Origin: Alphaproteobacteria bacterium | GTDB lineage: Bacteria; Pseudomonadota; Alphaproteobacteria; TMED109 | Assembly: GCA_030828505.1 (NCBI GenBank) | Contig: JAURCJ010000002.1 | Location: 1 to 64,000, forward strand | Length of the DNA: 64,000 nucleotides | Reading direction: 5' to 3' | In this document: positions 1 through 8,700 of the stretch, piece after piece | Position numbering within the stretch: position 1 is the stretch's first letter | How the letters are laid out: each line of letters opens with the position of its first letter | Program-made: the position numbers and the translations under genes | Notes under the pieces: model-generated | Database searches by the model: none | Told to the model about the DNA's origin: nothing | The model's input: the letters and a program-made list of their open reading frames with translations, nothing else

Positions 1-1054
1 TACGGTGATATTTTTTAGAATTTTTAGCAAACAAAACTTTATTAAAGATTTACAAATTGCAATAGGGTTAATGTTATTTATAATGGTCGCTTTGCCATGG
101 TTTATTATTATTAATGTTGGCGACAATAGTTCTGTATTTTTAGATTCTGTAAAAAAAGATATGTTTTTAAAATTGATAAGTGCGCAAGAATCACATGGTG
201 CCCCACCTGGAACATATTTATTATCATCAATAGTTTCAGCTTGGCCAATTTTTCTTTTTATTATTCCGACTAGTATATGGGCTTACAAAAAAAGAAAAGA
301 AAAAGCTGTAATATTTTTATTATGTTCGATATTGCCAGCATGGATTGTATTTGAACTAGTACCAACTAAACTAATGCATTATATTCTTCCACTATTACCT
401 AGTCTCGCAATTCTTTCAGCTGCCATGATTGTTTCATTAAATAAAATGAATACATTAAATATTCTTAATAAGTTCTTTATTAGAATTATTTCTTTATTAC
501 CTTCTCTAGGTGGAATAATTATTTCCTCTGCAATTTGGGTTTTAGCAATTAAATTTGGTAAAGGTATTACTTTATCAGTCTTTCTTGTTATTTTTATATA
601 TTTTATAAGCTCCATAATTTGTGCATATTTTCTTTTTAAGAGAAATTATTTGACATCTTTCATAACTATTGTTTTTTCAAATTTATTGGCATTAAATATA
701 TTATTTATATTTCTGCCCAAACAATTAGATAAAATATGGGTAACGGAGAAAGTTTATGAATATATAAAAGAAGAAAATATTCAACATTCTGTCGGAATGT
801 TAGGGTATTCAGAGCCTTCATTAGTATTTAGATTAGGGTCAAGTTCTAGAATATTAACCAGTAGCGATGATGCTATTGATAAAATTATTAAAAACAAAAT
901 AAAATATATAATTATTGAAGATAAATATACGGAGGAGTTTATAATAAAGGCAGATGAAAATCAATTATCTATAAATGTATTAAATATAAAAGTATCAGGC
1001 TTTAATTATTCTAAGGGAAAGTATGTAAGTATTAATATAATTAATGTTCTATAA
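1..1054 (+). CDS. ArnT-like membrane glycosyltransferase, C-terminal part
   Basis: This gene is cut by the left edge: its frame is open through base 2, and the GTG at 5 is only the first start-like codon inside the window. About seven hydrophobic segments fill the first 235 residues seen, followed by a roughly 110-residue soluble tail. The stretch HGAPPGTYLL, then PTKLMHYILPLLPSLAI, is characteristic of the ArnT/PMT-type (GT-C) family, which moves sugars from polyprenyl-phosphate donors to lipid A or other envelope acceptors on the periplasmic face of the inner membrane. The N-terminal catalytic DD/DE loop lies outside the window, so donor and acceptor cannot be inferred. The 92-base gap to the next gene holds only AT-rich sequence and that gene's ribosome binding site. 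Confidence 0.75.
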   Translation, partial: TVIFFRIFSKQNFIKDLQIAIGLMLFIMVALPWFIIINVGDNSSVFLDSVKKDMFLKLISAQESHGAPPGTYLLSSIVSAWPIFLFIIPTSIWAYKKRKEKAVIFLLCSILPAWIVFELVPTKLMHYILPLLPSLAILSAAMIVSLNKMNTLNILNKFFIRIISLLPSLGGIIISSAIWVLAIKFGKGITLSVFLVIFIYFISSIICAYFLFKRNYLTSFITIVFSNLLALNILFIFLPKQLDKIWVTEKVYEYIKEENIQHSVGMLGYSEPSLVFRLGSSSRILTSSDDAIDKIIKNKIKYIIIEDKYTEEFIIKADENQLSINVLNIKVSGFNYSKGKYVSINIINVL

Positions 1055-1146
1055 GAATTATTTATAAAATTATCTTTCTTAAAAAGTAATTATTATTTAT
1101 AATAATATCTTATATTATATCTATCTCATAAAAATGGAGGAAGTGA

Positions 1147-2352
1147 ATGTTACCAGAATTATCACCGAAAGTTGTGGAATTATTAGAAAGAGTAAGTAAA
1201 TTTATGGATGAGAACATTTATCCAAACGAAGAAAAAATTGCAGCAGAGATTGCTGAAGGTGATAGATGGCAACCATCACAAATACTAGAAGGTATTAAAG
1301 CAAAAGCTAAATCTGAAGGTTTATGGAATTTATTTTTGCCAGAGAGTGATCGTGGAGCTGGTTTAACAAATTATGAATATGGGCATTTATGTGAGCTGAT
1401 GGGAAGAACTCAATTTGGACCAGAGGCATTTAATTGTTCTGCTCCTGATACAGGTAATATGGAAACTTTAGAGAGGTATGCATCTGAAGAAGTAAGAAAT
1501 GAATGGATGACTCCTTTACTAGAAGGTAAAATACGTTCTGCATTTGCAATGACTGAGCCGGCAGTGGCCTCATCCGATGCTACAAATATAGAATCATCAA
1601 TAGTAAGAGATGGCGATGAATATGTAATTAATGGTAGGAAGTGGTGGACTTCGGGAGCTAATGATCCAAGATGTAAAGTTTTTATATTTATGGGAAAATC
1701 AGATCCAAAGAATCCCGATAGACATAAACAACAGTCTATGATTGTGGTTCCTGCAGATACAAAAGGTGTAAAAGTGTTACGCCATTTACCAGTTTTTGGT
1801 TTTGATGATGCACCTCATGGTCATGGTGAAGTTTTATTTGAAAATGTTAGAGTGCCTGCAAAAAATATATTATTGGGAGAAGGAAGAGGTTTTGAGATAG
1901 CGCAAGGACGTCTTGGGCCTGGCAGAATTCATCACTGTATGAGATTAATTGGTGTAGCTGAGGTAGCATTAGAAAAAATGTGTAAAAGAACAAAAGAAAG
2001 AGTTGCATTTGGGAAGCCAGTAGCAGAGCAATCAGTAACACAAGAAAGGATTGCCGAATCAAGAATAATGATAGATCAATGCAGATTATTGACTTTATAT
2101 GCTGCACATAAAATGGATGTTCATGGAAATAAAGAGGCTCGTAAAGAAATAGCTATGATTAAAGTATCTGCTCCTAATATGGCATGTACAATTATTGATT
2201 GGGCAATTCAAGCTCATGGAGCTGGCGGAGTTTCTAATGATTTTGGTTTGTCTAAAATGTATGCTCAATCTAGAACTTTAAGATTAGCAGATGGTCCGGA
2301 TGAGGTTCATCGTAATCAAATAGCTAGATTGGAACTTAAAAGACATAATTAA
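1147..2352 (+). CDS. Acyl-CoA dehydrogenase, LvaC / ACAD10-11 type
   Basis: A full-length (401 aa) acyl-CoA dehydrogenase fold with N-terminal helical, middle beta and C-terminal helical domains. [13 protein letters not shown] near residues 136-148 is the flavin/substrate loop, and [11 protein letters not shown] (about 163-173) follows. The C-terminal motif is ADGPDEVH (381-388), so Asp382 stands where most family members carry the EGT glutamate. This form is typical of ACAD10/ACAD11 and LvaC, which with a partner kinase turn phosphorylated 4-hydroxyacyl-CoA into enoyl-CoA. The kinase-like gene follows after 13 bases, which strongly supports that reading. GGAGG sits just upstream of ATG 1147. 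The substrate chain length is not visible; an ordinary dehydrogenase role is the alternative. Confidence 0.85.
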   Translation: MLPELSPKVVELLERVSKFMDENIYPNEEKIAAEIAEGDRWQPSQILEGIKAKAKSEGLWNLFLPESDRGAGLTNYEYGHLCELMGRTQFGPEAFNCSAPDTGNMETLERYASEEVRNEWMTPLLEGKIRSAFAMTEPAVASSDATNIESSIVRDGDEYVINGRKWWTSGANDPRCKVFIFMGKSDPKNPDRHKQQSMIVVPADTKGVKVLRHLPVFGFDDAPHGHGEVLFENVRVPAKNILLGEGRGFEIAQGRLGPGRIHHCMRLIGVAEVALEKMCKRTKERVAFGKPVAEQSVTQERIAESRIMIDQCRLLTLYAAHKMDVHGNKEARKEIAMIKVSAPNMACTIIDWAIQAHGAGGVSNDFGLSKMYAQSRTLRLADGPDEVHRNQIARLELKRHN

Positions 2353-2365
2353 TAGGACTTAATTT

Positions 2366-3439
2366 ATGAAAAATAAATATGTTCTAAATTTAGATGATAT
2401 ACCTGTTAAGCAAGCTCATAAGTTTAATATAAATAAACTAAATGAGTTCTTAACAGGTAAATTAGATGATTTTCATGAAATTAGTAAGGTTGGTCAATTT
2501 AATGCTGGTCAGTCTAATCCTACATTTGTAATAGAAGATTCAAATCATAAAAGATATGTTCTACGAAAAAAACCTCCAGGAAAGTTGCTCCCATCTGCAC
2601 ATGCTGTTGATAGGGAATATAAAGTCCAAAAAGCTTTATATGATACTGATGTTCCTGTAGCGAAAATGTATTTATACTGTGAAGACCAAGATATTATTGG
2701 TACAGAATTTTATATAATGGAATATCTGGAAGGAAGAGTATTTGAGGATACTACTTTACCTGGTCACTCTCCAAAAGATAGAAGTTTGATATACAATAGT
2801 ATGAATGAAACATTAGCTGCTTTACATAAGGTTAAACCTGAAGACGTTGGTTTAGAAAATTTTGGAAGACCTGGAAGCTATTTTTTAAGACAATTAAAAA
2901 GATGGTCACAGCAATGGGAGATATCTAAGCAACAAGATATTCCAGAAATGCCGTTATTAATAGAATGGTTATCAAATAATATTCCTGAAAGTGATGAAAC
3001 AACAATTGTTCATGGTGATTATAGGTTAGGTAACTTAATTTATGATCTAAATGAGCCTAAAGTTATTGCTGTCTTAGATTGGGAATTATCTACTTTAGGT
3101 CATCCTCTTGCAGATTTGGGATATAATTTAATGCTTCATGAAGAAGATTCAGACGTTCGTTCTGGTTTTAGTTTAAAGAATTTGGATTTAGTAAAATTAG
3201 GTATACCAACTAAGGATTACTTAGTGGAAAAATACTGTGAAATGGTAAAGAGAGATATTATTAATCCAAATTTTTATATAGTATTTTCAATGTTTAGAAA
3301 TGTAGCTATTTTAGAAGGTGTTTTAGCTAGGGGAAGAGCAGGCAATGCTTCTTCTTCATTAGCTGAAGAAAAAGGAGCTATGTCAAAGCCCATTGCAAAA
3401 ATAGCTTGGGATTTAGTGCAAAACAGTAAACTAGATTAG
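2366..3439 (+). CDS. APH-family phosphotransferase (LvaA / ACAD10-11 kinase-domain like)
   Basis: This 357-residue protein belongs to the aminoglycoside phosphotransferase (APH) kinase fold. The catalytic loop VHGDYRLGN (about 216-224) gives the HxDxxxxN signature, and VLDWELSTLGHPLADLGY further on supplies the metal-binding Asp (DWE in place of DFG). An N-terminal glycine-rich region (GQFNAGQSNPTF) matches the nucleotide loop. In bacteria and animals, close relatives sit beside or are fused to the ACAD10/11 dehydrogenase and phosphorylate the 4-hydroxyl of 4-hydroxyacyl-CoA. Here it lies 13 bases behind such a dehydrogenase, so the two are read as one enzyme pair. Its TAG stop overlaps the stop of the convergent oxidase gene by four bases (TTAG). 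Antibiotic resistance is unlikely. Confidence 0.85.
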   Translation: MKNKYVLNLDDIPVKQAHKFNINKLNEFLTGKLDDFHEISKVGQFNAGQSNPTFVIEDSNHKRYVLRKKPPGKLLPSAHAVDREYKVQKALYDTDVPVAKMYLYCEDQDIIGTEFYIMEYLEGRVFEDTTLPGHSPKDRSLIYNSMNETLAALHKVKPEDVGLENFGRPGSYFLRQLKRWSQQWEISKQQDIPEMPLLIEWLSNNIPESDETTIVHGDYRLGNLIYDLNEPKVIAVLDWELSTLGHPLADLGYNLMLHEEDSDVRSGFSLKNLDLVKLGIPTKDYLVEKYCEMVKRDIINPNFYIVFSMFRNVAILEGVLARGRAGNASSSLAEEKGAMSKPIAKIAWDLVQNSKLD

Positions 3440-4599
3440 TTATTTCTATATCTAAGGTTTTCTCTGGACAAGTCAGATATTTTATTGCATCCCATAAGTT
3501 TCATATCACGTTCTATTTCATTCCTGAAGTTACCCAGAGCTTTCTCAACTGCAGGTTGACCTCCACCTCCTAGAGCATAAAGATAGTATTTACCTCCAGA
3601 ACAACACTTTGCTCCTACGGATAGAGCTTTAAGAACATGAGTTCCTCTTTGAATGCCTCCATCACAAATAACATCAATTTTATCGCCTACTGCGTCCACT
3701 ATTTCTGCTAATTGATCGAAAGGACTTCTGGATCCATCTAACTGTCTACCTCCATGATTTGAAACCATTATTGCAGTTGCTCCAATATCTACTGCCTTTT
3801 TTGCATCCTCAACACTCATAATCCCTTTTAAACAAAAATGTTTGCCCCATTTTTTATTAATTTCTTCCGCATCTTTCCAGTTCATAGTTTGGTCTAACAT
3901 ATTTGTGAAATAGTCTCCTACAGATATAGCTATATTAGTTCCTGCATTAACAAATTTCGACAATTGAGGTAAGTCAAATTTTTCATGAGTAAAATAATTG
4001 ATTGCCCACATAGGGTGGCTTGCAAAGCTTAATAGACTTTTTAGTGTTAATTTGGGTGGACTCGTGAAACCAGTATGTAAATCTCTTTCTCTATTGCCGC
4101 CTGTTATAGTATCTACAGTAAGAGCTATAGCTTCATAATTAGCTTCTTTACATAAATCTATCATATGGTTATTTAGGCCTTTATCTTTATGATAATATAA
4201 TTGAAATAGTTTAGGAGAAGATATTTCTTTGCTCATCCTCATTATATCTACCGTACCTAAAGAAGATAAACCAGACATTGTTCCAAATTTTTCAGCTGCT
4301 CGTGCAACTGCTAATTCGCCTTCATGGTGGAATAGTCTTTGTAAAGCTGTAGGAGAACAAAATAATGGCATATCTAATTTTTGTCCCATAACAGTAACTG
4401 ACATATCTATATCCTTAACTCCTGCCAATACATTAGGAACTAAATCGCATTCTTCATATGCTGCTGTATTTCTATTCTTAGTTATTTCATCATCGGCTCC
4501 TCCATCAATATAATGAAATATTGGCCCAGGAAGTTTGCTTTTAGCTAACTCTCTAAAATCTTGAGTATTATGACAGTCCTTAATTCTTTTAAATATCAT
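3436..4599 (-). CDS. lldD: FMN-dependent alpha-hydroxy-acid dehydrogenase (L-lactate dehydrogenase/oxidase family)
   Basis: A 387-residue TIM-barrel flavoprotein of the LldD/glycolate oxidase family, which oxidises L-2-hydroxy acids to 2-oxo acids. The active-site block SNHGGRQLDGSRSP contains the catalytic histidine and substrate arginine, DGGIQRGTHVLKAL binds the FMN phosphate, and GKYYLYALGGGGQPAV ends the barrel. The N-terminus (FHYIDGGADDE) is canonical. ATG 4599 is preceded by AAGGA. L-lactate is the commonest substrate, but mandelate-, glycolate- or longer-chain hydroxy-acid specificity cannot be excluded. It lies downstream of the HSD10-like SDR on the same strand, 78 bases apart, and is convergent with the kinase gene. 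The symbol marks the family rather than a proven substrate. Confidence 0.85.
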   Translation of the reverse strand: MIFKRIKDCHNTQDFRELAKSKLPGPIFHYIDGGADDEITKNRNTAAYEECDLVPNVLAGVKDIDMSVTVMGQKLDMPLFCSPTALQRLFHHEGELAVARAAEKFGTMSGLSSLGTVDIMRMSKEISSPKLFQLYYHKDKGLNNHMIDLCKEANYEAIALTVDTITGGNRERDLHTGFTSPPKLTLKSLLSFASHPMWAINYFTHEKFDLPQLSKFVNAGTNIAISVGDYFTNMLDQTMNWKDAEEINKKWGKHFCLKGIMSVEDAKKAVDIGATAIMVSNHGGRQLDGSRSPFDQLAEIVDAVGDKIDVICDGGIQRGTHVLKALSVGAKCCSGGKYYLYALGGGGQPAVEKALGNFRNEIERDMKLMGCNKISDLSRENLRYRNN

Positions 4600-4652
4600 T
4601 TCAATATTTTTCCTTTATATTAATTATTTACTACTTAGTATAAATTTTAATA

Positions 4653-4679
4653 AAATTCTATATATAAAAATTAGAATTT
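4653..4679 (-). terminator. AT-rich perfect dyad at the end of the SDR gene
   Basis: AAATTCTA at 4653-4660 and TAGAATTT at 4672-4679 form an exact 8-bp inverted repeat with an 11-base loop. It overlaps the SDR stop codon (4678-4680) and could form a weak hairpin in that mRNA. No clear uridine run follows on the minus strand, so terminator function is uncertain; transcript end stabilisation is an alternative. Confidence 0.25.
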
Positions 4680-5445
4680 ACTTTGGTGCCATTCTTAAAG
4701 AACCATCTAACCTTATTGTTTCTCCATTCAACATTTCGTTTTCAAAAATGTGCTTTACAAGTGCGGCATACTCTTTGGGTTGTCCAAGTCGGTGTGGATG
4801 CAAAGTAGACTCAATTAGAGATTTTTTAGCTTCTTCAGGAAGTCCTGCAAGTAGTGGTGTTTCAAAAAGACCAGGAGCAATTGTATTAACTCTTATTCTT
4901 TGTCGAGCTAGTTCTCTTGCTATAGGTAAAGTCATTCCTACAATACCACCTTTAGAAGCCGAATAAGCTGCTTGACCTATTTGTCCATCATAAGCTGCAA
5001 TAGATGCTGTATTTATTATTACACCTCTACTTTCATTATTTTTATCTTCATTATGTTGCATGACATTTGCTGCTGCTTTCAAAGTATTAAATGTTCCAAT
5101 TAGGTTTACATTTATAATCTTACTAAATAGGCTTAAGGGGCAAGTGCCTTCTTTATTTAATACTTTGCTTGGACTTCCTATTCCTGCACAATTTATTACT
5201 AAATTAATAGGTCCAGTTTTATTTACGATATCAGAAAAGTTGTCAGATACTAAATTTTCATCTGTTATATCTATATTTATATAATTACAATTGGGTCCTA
5301 ATTCTTCTGCTTTATTAATTCCCAGTTCATTTTGAATATCTATAATAGTAACATGACCACCATTTTTTATAATTAAATCAGCAGTTGCCCCTCCAAGGCC
5401 ACTGGCTCCTCCTGTAATTACAGCATTGCTGTTATTAAATTCCAT
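4678..5445 (-). CDS. SDR-family 3-hydroxyacyl-CoA dehydrogenase (HSD10 type)
   Basis: This 255-residue short-chain dehydrogenase has the nucleotide motif TGGASGLGGATADLI (about 11-25), the NAG-type motif NCAGIG, and the catalytic YSASK preceded by NTASIAAYDGQIGQA. DIQ after the second strand predicts NAD(H) rather than NADP(H). The overall pattern (IAPGLFETPLLAGLPEEAKKSL) is that of HSD10-type enzymes, which oxidise 3-hydroxyacyl-CoA or 2-methyl-3-hydroxybutyryl-CoA in the cytosol. ATG 5445 has AAAGGA upstream. Its neighbours (acyl-CoA dehydrogenase, kinase, hydroxy-acid oxidase) fit a role in acyl-CoA breakdown, though it is transcribed towards them on the opposite strand. Confidence 0.85.
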   Translation of the reverse strand: MEFNNSNAVITGGASGLGGATADLIIKNGGHVTIIDIQNELGINKAEELGPNCNYINIDITDENLVSDNFSDIVNKTGPINLVINCAGIGSPSKVLNKEGTCPLSLFSKIINVNLIGTFNTLKAAANVMQHNEDKNNESRGVIINTASIAAYDGQIGQAAYSASKGGIVGMTLPIARELARQRIRVNTIAPGLFETPLLAGLPEEAKKSLIESTLHPHRLGQPKEYAALVKHIFENEMLNGETIRLDGSLRMAPK

Positions 5446-5463
5446 ATTTTTTCCTTTCTTAAA

Positions 5464-6231
5464 TTATGAAGAAAATTGTTCATTTATAAACTTTTCTTCA
5501 AGACTGCTTTCAGTATCAAATAATAATTTAAATGCTAGTTTGGTGGATAGTTTAATATTAACTGATTTAACATTTCTTACTTCTAAATTACCGGCAGTAG
5601 CACTTACTCCTCTTATTTTAGGTTCTTTAACAATAAAGTCTACTGAGGAAGCTTTAGGCAATAATGCTCCTCTCCATCTCCTAGGTCTAAAGGCGCATAT
5701 AGATGTTAAAGATAGTAATTTCGAATTTATAGGTAATATTGGGCCATTTGCTGAGAGATTATAGGCAGTACTACCTGCAGGAGTAGCTACCATTACCCCA
5801 TCACATACTAATTCATTAAGTCGTTTTTTATTATTTACGTTAATTATTACTTTTGCAGTCATCCTAGATTGTCTCAGTAATGAAACTTCATTGATAGCAA
5901 TGCCTTTATATTTATTATCATTAATATCAATAGCTTCCATTACTAAAGGAGATATTTTAGTTAAAATAGCATTATTAATTCTTGCTATTAGATTTTCTTT
6001 TGAGAAGGAATTCATTAAAAAACCAATAGTTCCCCTGTTCATACCATATATGGGGGTTTTATTTATACCATATGTTTCTATTACATTAAGCAGAAGGCCA
6101 TCACCACCTAAAGCAACAATAACATCAGCTTGATCAATACTTGTATTTTTATATATTTTTATTAATTCTTTTAGTGCTTTTTGTGCAACTTTTGAATCAG
6201 AGGCAATGAAAGCAATTTTATTATATTTCAT
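5464..6231 (-). CDS. nadK: NAD kinase
   Basis: NAD kinase phosphorylates NAD to NADP in the cytosol. The 255-residue protein has the GGDGLLLNVI motif (about 42-51) with the catalytic Asp, the YGMNRGTIGFLMN block, and the TPAGSTAYNLSANGPILP signature that contacts the substrate. The length is normal for alphaproteobacterial NadK. ATG 6231 has no clear Shine-Dalgarno sequence, and the 5' region is AT-rich. It follows moaA on the same strand after 78 bases and precedes the SDR gene by 18 bases, so it is probably co-transcribed with the SDR at least. Confidence 0.93.
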   Translation of the reverse strand: MKYNKIAFIASDSKVAQKALKELIKIYKNTSIDQADVIVALGGDGLLLNVIETYGINKTPIYGMNRGTIGFLMNSFSKENLIARINNAILTKISPLVMEAIDINDNKYKGIAINEVSLLRQSRMTAKVIINVNNKKRLNELVCDGVMVATPAGSTAYNLSANGPILPINSKLLSLTSICAFRPRRWRGALLPKASSVDFIVKEPKIRGVSATAGNLEVRNVKSVNIKLSTKLAFKLLFDTESSLEEKFINEQFSS

Positions 6232-6281
6232 TTTATAATTAAACCGTATTATTTGATTATTATAGATATTTGGAAGTTAGC

Positions 6282-6297
6282 ACTTAATAAATTAAGT
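6282..6297. repeat. Perfect 16-bp dyad between moaA and nadK
   Basis: ACTTAAT-AA-ATTAAGT is an exact inverted repeat in the 78-base gap between moaA and nadK. It is too short and too AT-rich, and lacks a following T-run, to call it a terminator with confidence. It may be a binding site or chance in AT-rich DNA. Confidence 0.2.
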
Positions 6298-6309
6298 TTA
6301 AAGATAAAT

Positions 6310-7353
6310 TTATCCGCCAGTAACGCTCATATGCCTTGTTACTGCAGGACCTGAAGCTCTTCTACTAATTTCAAAATCATGACCTTTAGGCTTTCTTAAT
6401 ATAGCTTCTCTAATAGCATTTTCTAATTCTATACCTTTTTTTCCATCCTGAAGTTCTTTTCTTAAATTAGCGGAGTCATCCTGTCCAAGACACATATAAA
6501 GCATTCCTGTACAGGTAAGTCGAACCCTATTACACGATTCACAAAAATTATGTGTAAGAGGAGTTATAAATCCTAATCTACCATCAGTTTCTTTTATTTT
6601 TACATATCTAGCTGGACCTCCAGTTTTGTAATCACTATCTATTAATGTAAATTTTTTTCTTAAATTAGCTCTAACAATTGATAAAGGTAAATACTGATCA
6701 GTTCTATCTTCAGAAATTTCTCCCATTGGCATAGTTTCTATTATTGTGAAATCATGCCCTTCATTATGAGCCCATTCAATCATGCTTTGTAACTCATCTT
6801 CATTTACGCCTTTTAAGGCTACAGCATTAATTTTACATTTTAAACCTGCTTTAGTAGCTGATTTAAGACCATTTAAAACCTTTGCTAAATCCCCCCATCT
6901 TGTTATTTTTTTAAAAAGATCTGGGTTTAGTGTATCAATAGAAACATTTACTCTTCTTACTCCGTAGTCATATAGTTGGTCAGAAAACCTTGAAAGTTGA
7001 CTACCATTAGTGGTTAGAGTTAATTCTTCAAGTCCAGAACCAATTTTTGAACCGAGTGCTTTTATTAATGTTAATACATTTTTTCTTACTAATGGTTCGC
7101 CTCCAGTAAGTCTAATTTTTTTAGTACCAAGATTTATAAATGATGAGCAGATAGTTTCTATTTCTTCAAGAGATAATACGTCAGATTTAGGTAGGAAGCT
7201 CATATTTTCAGCCATACAGTAAACACACCTGAAATCACATCTGTCAGTAAGAGATACCCTTAAGTATGAAATAGCTCTACCAAATGGGTCTATTAAAGGG
7301 GCACTATTATTATTTATTTTTTCTTCTTGGTTTATCAACATTTGCAAATCCAA
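6310..7353 (-). CDS. moaA: GTP 3',8-cyclase MoaA (molybdenum cofactor synthesis)
   Basis: MoaA is a radical-SAM enzyme that starts molybdopterin synthesis from GTP with MoaC. The CDFRCVYC motif (CxxxCxxC) binds the SAM [4Fe-4S] cluster, and the C-terminal cysteines in [15 protein letters not shown] bind the second cluster. TGGEPLVRK and the final Gly-Gly dipeptide are also present, so the enzyme looks intact at 347 aa. The start is uncertain: TTG 7353 has AGGA eight bases upstream, while ATG 7341 would remove four residues. No other moa gene is in the window. The promoter region faces the ThDP decarboxylase genes and contains a 20-bp dyad. Confidence 0.95.
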   Translation of the reverse strand: MDLQMLINQEEKINNNSAPLIDPFGRAISYLRVSLTDRCDFRCVYCMAENMSFLPKSDVLSLEEIETICSSFINLGTKKIRLTGGEPLVRKNVLTLIKALGSKIGSGLEELTLTTNGSQLSRFSDQLYDYGVRRVNVSIDTLNPDLFKKITRWGDLAKVLNGLKSATKAGLKCKINAVALKGVNEDELQSMIEWAHNEGHDFTIIETMPMGEISEDRTDQYLPLSIVRANLRKKFTLIDSDYKTGGPARYVKIKETDGRLGFITPLTHNFCESCNRVRLTCTGMLYMCLGQDDSANLRKELQDGKKGIELENAIREAILRKPKGHDFEISRRASGPAVTRHMSVTGG

Positions 7354-7371
7354 TAACTACATCCTGTATGG

Positions 7372-7391
7372 TTATATACGACTGTATATAA
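7372..7391. promoter_or_regulatory. Candidate operator: 8-4-8 dyad in divergent promoter region
   Basis: TTATATAC-GACT-GTATATAA is a perfect inverted repeat in the 113-base region between moaA and the divergent decarboxylase operon. TATAAT at 7387-7392 could be a -10 element for the + strand genes, and the minus strand also offers a TATAAC-like element, so a bound dimer would cover both. The symmetry is that of a dimeric repressor site, but no regulator gene lies nearby to name it. Confidence 0.4.
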
Positions 7392-7469
7392 TGGATCAAG
7401 AATTACTTTCAATATAATTCTTTATTATGTATAATAATTAATTCTAAATGAAAGATATTAAGTGTATTG

Positions 7470-8009
7470 ATGAAAAAATCTATTAATAAAAATATAGCAA
7501 ATTGGTCTTATGATATATACCAAGTTTTAAGCCAAAATAATGCTAAACAAATAGCATATGTCCCAGATGCTGGACATAAAGAACTTATAGAATATTGTGA
7601 AAATAATAAATCGATGAAGATGGTAAGTTTAACTTCTGAAGAAGAAGGTTTAGGCTTATTAGCTGGTGCTTGGTTAGGAGGAGAAAAAGGGGTATTATTA
7701 ATGCAATCAAGTGGAGTAGGAAATTGCATTAATGCTATCGCATCTATAACAAGAGCTTGTGATTTTCCTCTTTTAATGCTTATAACTATGAGGGGTGAAT
7801 GGAATGAATTTAATCCATGGCAAGTTCCAATGGGGCAAGCTACAGAAAAAGTTTTAGAAGCATTAAATGTAGTGACAACCAGATGTAATAAAATAGAAGA
7901 AATTTCTGACGCGGTCTCTGCAATGCTGGGCTTAGCCTATAAATCTAATTGTATATCTGCTGTTCTTTTATCTCAAAGATTAATAGGTGCAAAGAGTTTC
8001 AAGGAATAA
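7470..8009 (+). CDS. ThDP-dependent 2-oxo-acid decarboxylase, alpha subunit (ComD-like)
   Basis: This 179-residue protein matches the N-terminal (PYR) half of ThDP decarboxylases of the sulfopyruvate/phosphonopyruvate decarboxylase group. TSEEEGLGLLAGAWLGG carries the glutamate that activates the ThDP pyrimidine, and MQSSGVGNCINA is the next conserved block. It lacks the cofactor diphosphate motif, which is in the following gene, so the enzyme is a split heteromer. ATG 7470 is preferred to TTG 7467; no strong ribosome binding site is seen. It begins a + strand cluster with the beta subunit (two bases apart), an acyl-CoA dehydrogenase, a CoA-transferase and a hydratase. Sulfopyruvate is only one possible substrate; no sulfonate genes are nearby. 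Confidence 0.78.
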   Translation: MKKSINKNIANWSYDIYQVLSQNNAKQIAYVPDAGHKELIEYCENNKSMKMVSLTSEEEGLGLLAGAWLGGEKGVLLMQSSGVGNCINAIASITRACDFPLLMLITMRGEWNEFNPWQVPMGQATEKVLEALNVVTTRCNKIEEISDAVSAMLGLAYKSNCISAVLLSQRLIGAKSFKE

Positions 8010-8011
8010 AT

Positions 8012-8605
8012 ATGAATAATTATGAATTAAATAGACGGTACGTAATAAGCGAGTTGTTAAAAAATAGAAAAGATAATTTGGTTATTAATGGTTTAGGAGG
8101 AACATGTTGGGATGTTGCTTCTTTAGGGGATAATAAATTAAATTTTTATGTATGGGGAGGTATGGGTAATGCCTCTATGATTGGATTAGGTTTGGCTTTA
8201 AGCCAACCTAATAAAAAAATTATAGTAGTTACGGGTGATGGTGAGATGCTAATGGGATTAGGTTCCTTAGTAACAATAGCGGTTAAAAAACCTAAAAATC
8301 TTGCCATAGTGGTATTTGATAATGAATTATATGGAGAAACAGGTAATCAAAAAACACATACAGCATATGGAGTAGACTTAAGCGAAATAGCTATGGGTTC
8401 TGGTATAAAAAATTCTAAAATATTACAGAGTAAAACGGATTTAAAAATTTTATCTGAAGATATAAATCAAATAAATGAGCTTTCGTTTACCCAAATAAAA
8501 ATTAATAATGAATTGGGGGAAACTGTATTGCCTATTAGAGAGGGACCATATATAAAATCACGTTTTAGAGAAACTTTATTAGGTAAAGAAGCTTTACTTG
8601 AATAA
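8012..8605 (+). CDS. ThDP-dependent 2-oxo-acid decarboxylase, beta subunit (ComE-like)
   Basis: This is the C-terminal (PP) half of the split decarboxylase. GDGEMLMGLGSL with an Asn about 27 residues after the GDG (VVFDN) is the ThDP/Mg-binding motif, and ELYGETGNQ follows as in sulfopyruvate and phosphonopyruvate decarboxylases. The start is taken at ATG 8012, two bases after the alpha stop and behind AAGGA; a frame extension to 7949 would overlap the alpha gene by 61 bases and is unlikely. It is 197 residues long, normal for ComE-type subunits. Together with alpha it should decarboxylate a small 2-oxo acid to an aldehyde in the cytosol. No aldehyde-using partner such as Xsc is visible here. 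Confidence 0.8.
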   Translation: MNNYELNRRYVISELLKNRKDNLVINGLGGTCWDVASLGDNKLNFYVWGGMGNASMIGLGLALSQPNKKIIVVTGDGEMLMGLGSLVTIAVKKPKNLAIVVFDNELYGETGNQKTHTAYGVDLSEIAMGSGIKNSKILQSKTDLKILSEDINQINELSFTQIKINNELGETVLPIREGPYIKSRFRETLLGKEALLE

Positions 8606-8618
8606 AAATTTGTTACAT

Positions 8619-8634
8619 GAGCATAATAATGCTC
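8619..8634 (+). repeat. Perfect GC-containing dyad after the decarboxylase genes
   Basis: GAGCAT-AATA-ATGCTC is an exact 6-4-6 inverted repeat 14 bases past the ComE-like stop codon. It would form a small hairpin in the transcript between this gene and the acyl-CoA dehydrogenase. There is no following T-run, so it is not a standard terminator; an mRNA processing or binding site is possible. Confidence 0.3.
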
Positions 8635-8700
8635 TATATGAAAATAAAAAAATTGAATTATAAATTATATAATTGTTAACTAACTTTTTTTAAGGAATAT

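Noticed and set aside
1847-2107. Minus-strand open frame inside the acyl-CoA dehydrogenase gene
   Set aside because: The + strand frame has complete family motifs here; the antisense frame is low in information and unsupported.
2366-3439. Aminoglycoside-resistance kinase
   Set aside because: APH motifs are shared by the fold, but the adjacent ACAD10/11-type dehydrogenase points to an acyl-CoA kinase.
7470-8605. Firm assignment as sulfopyruvate decarboxylase (comDE)
   Set aside because: The fold matches, but no sulfonate genes or substrate-specific residues were identified, so only a family-level call is given.
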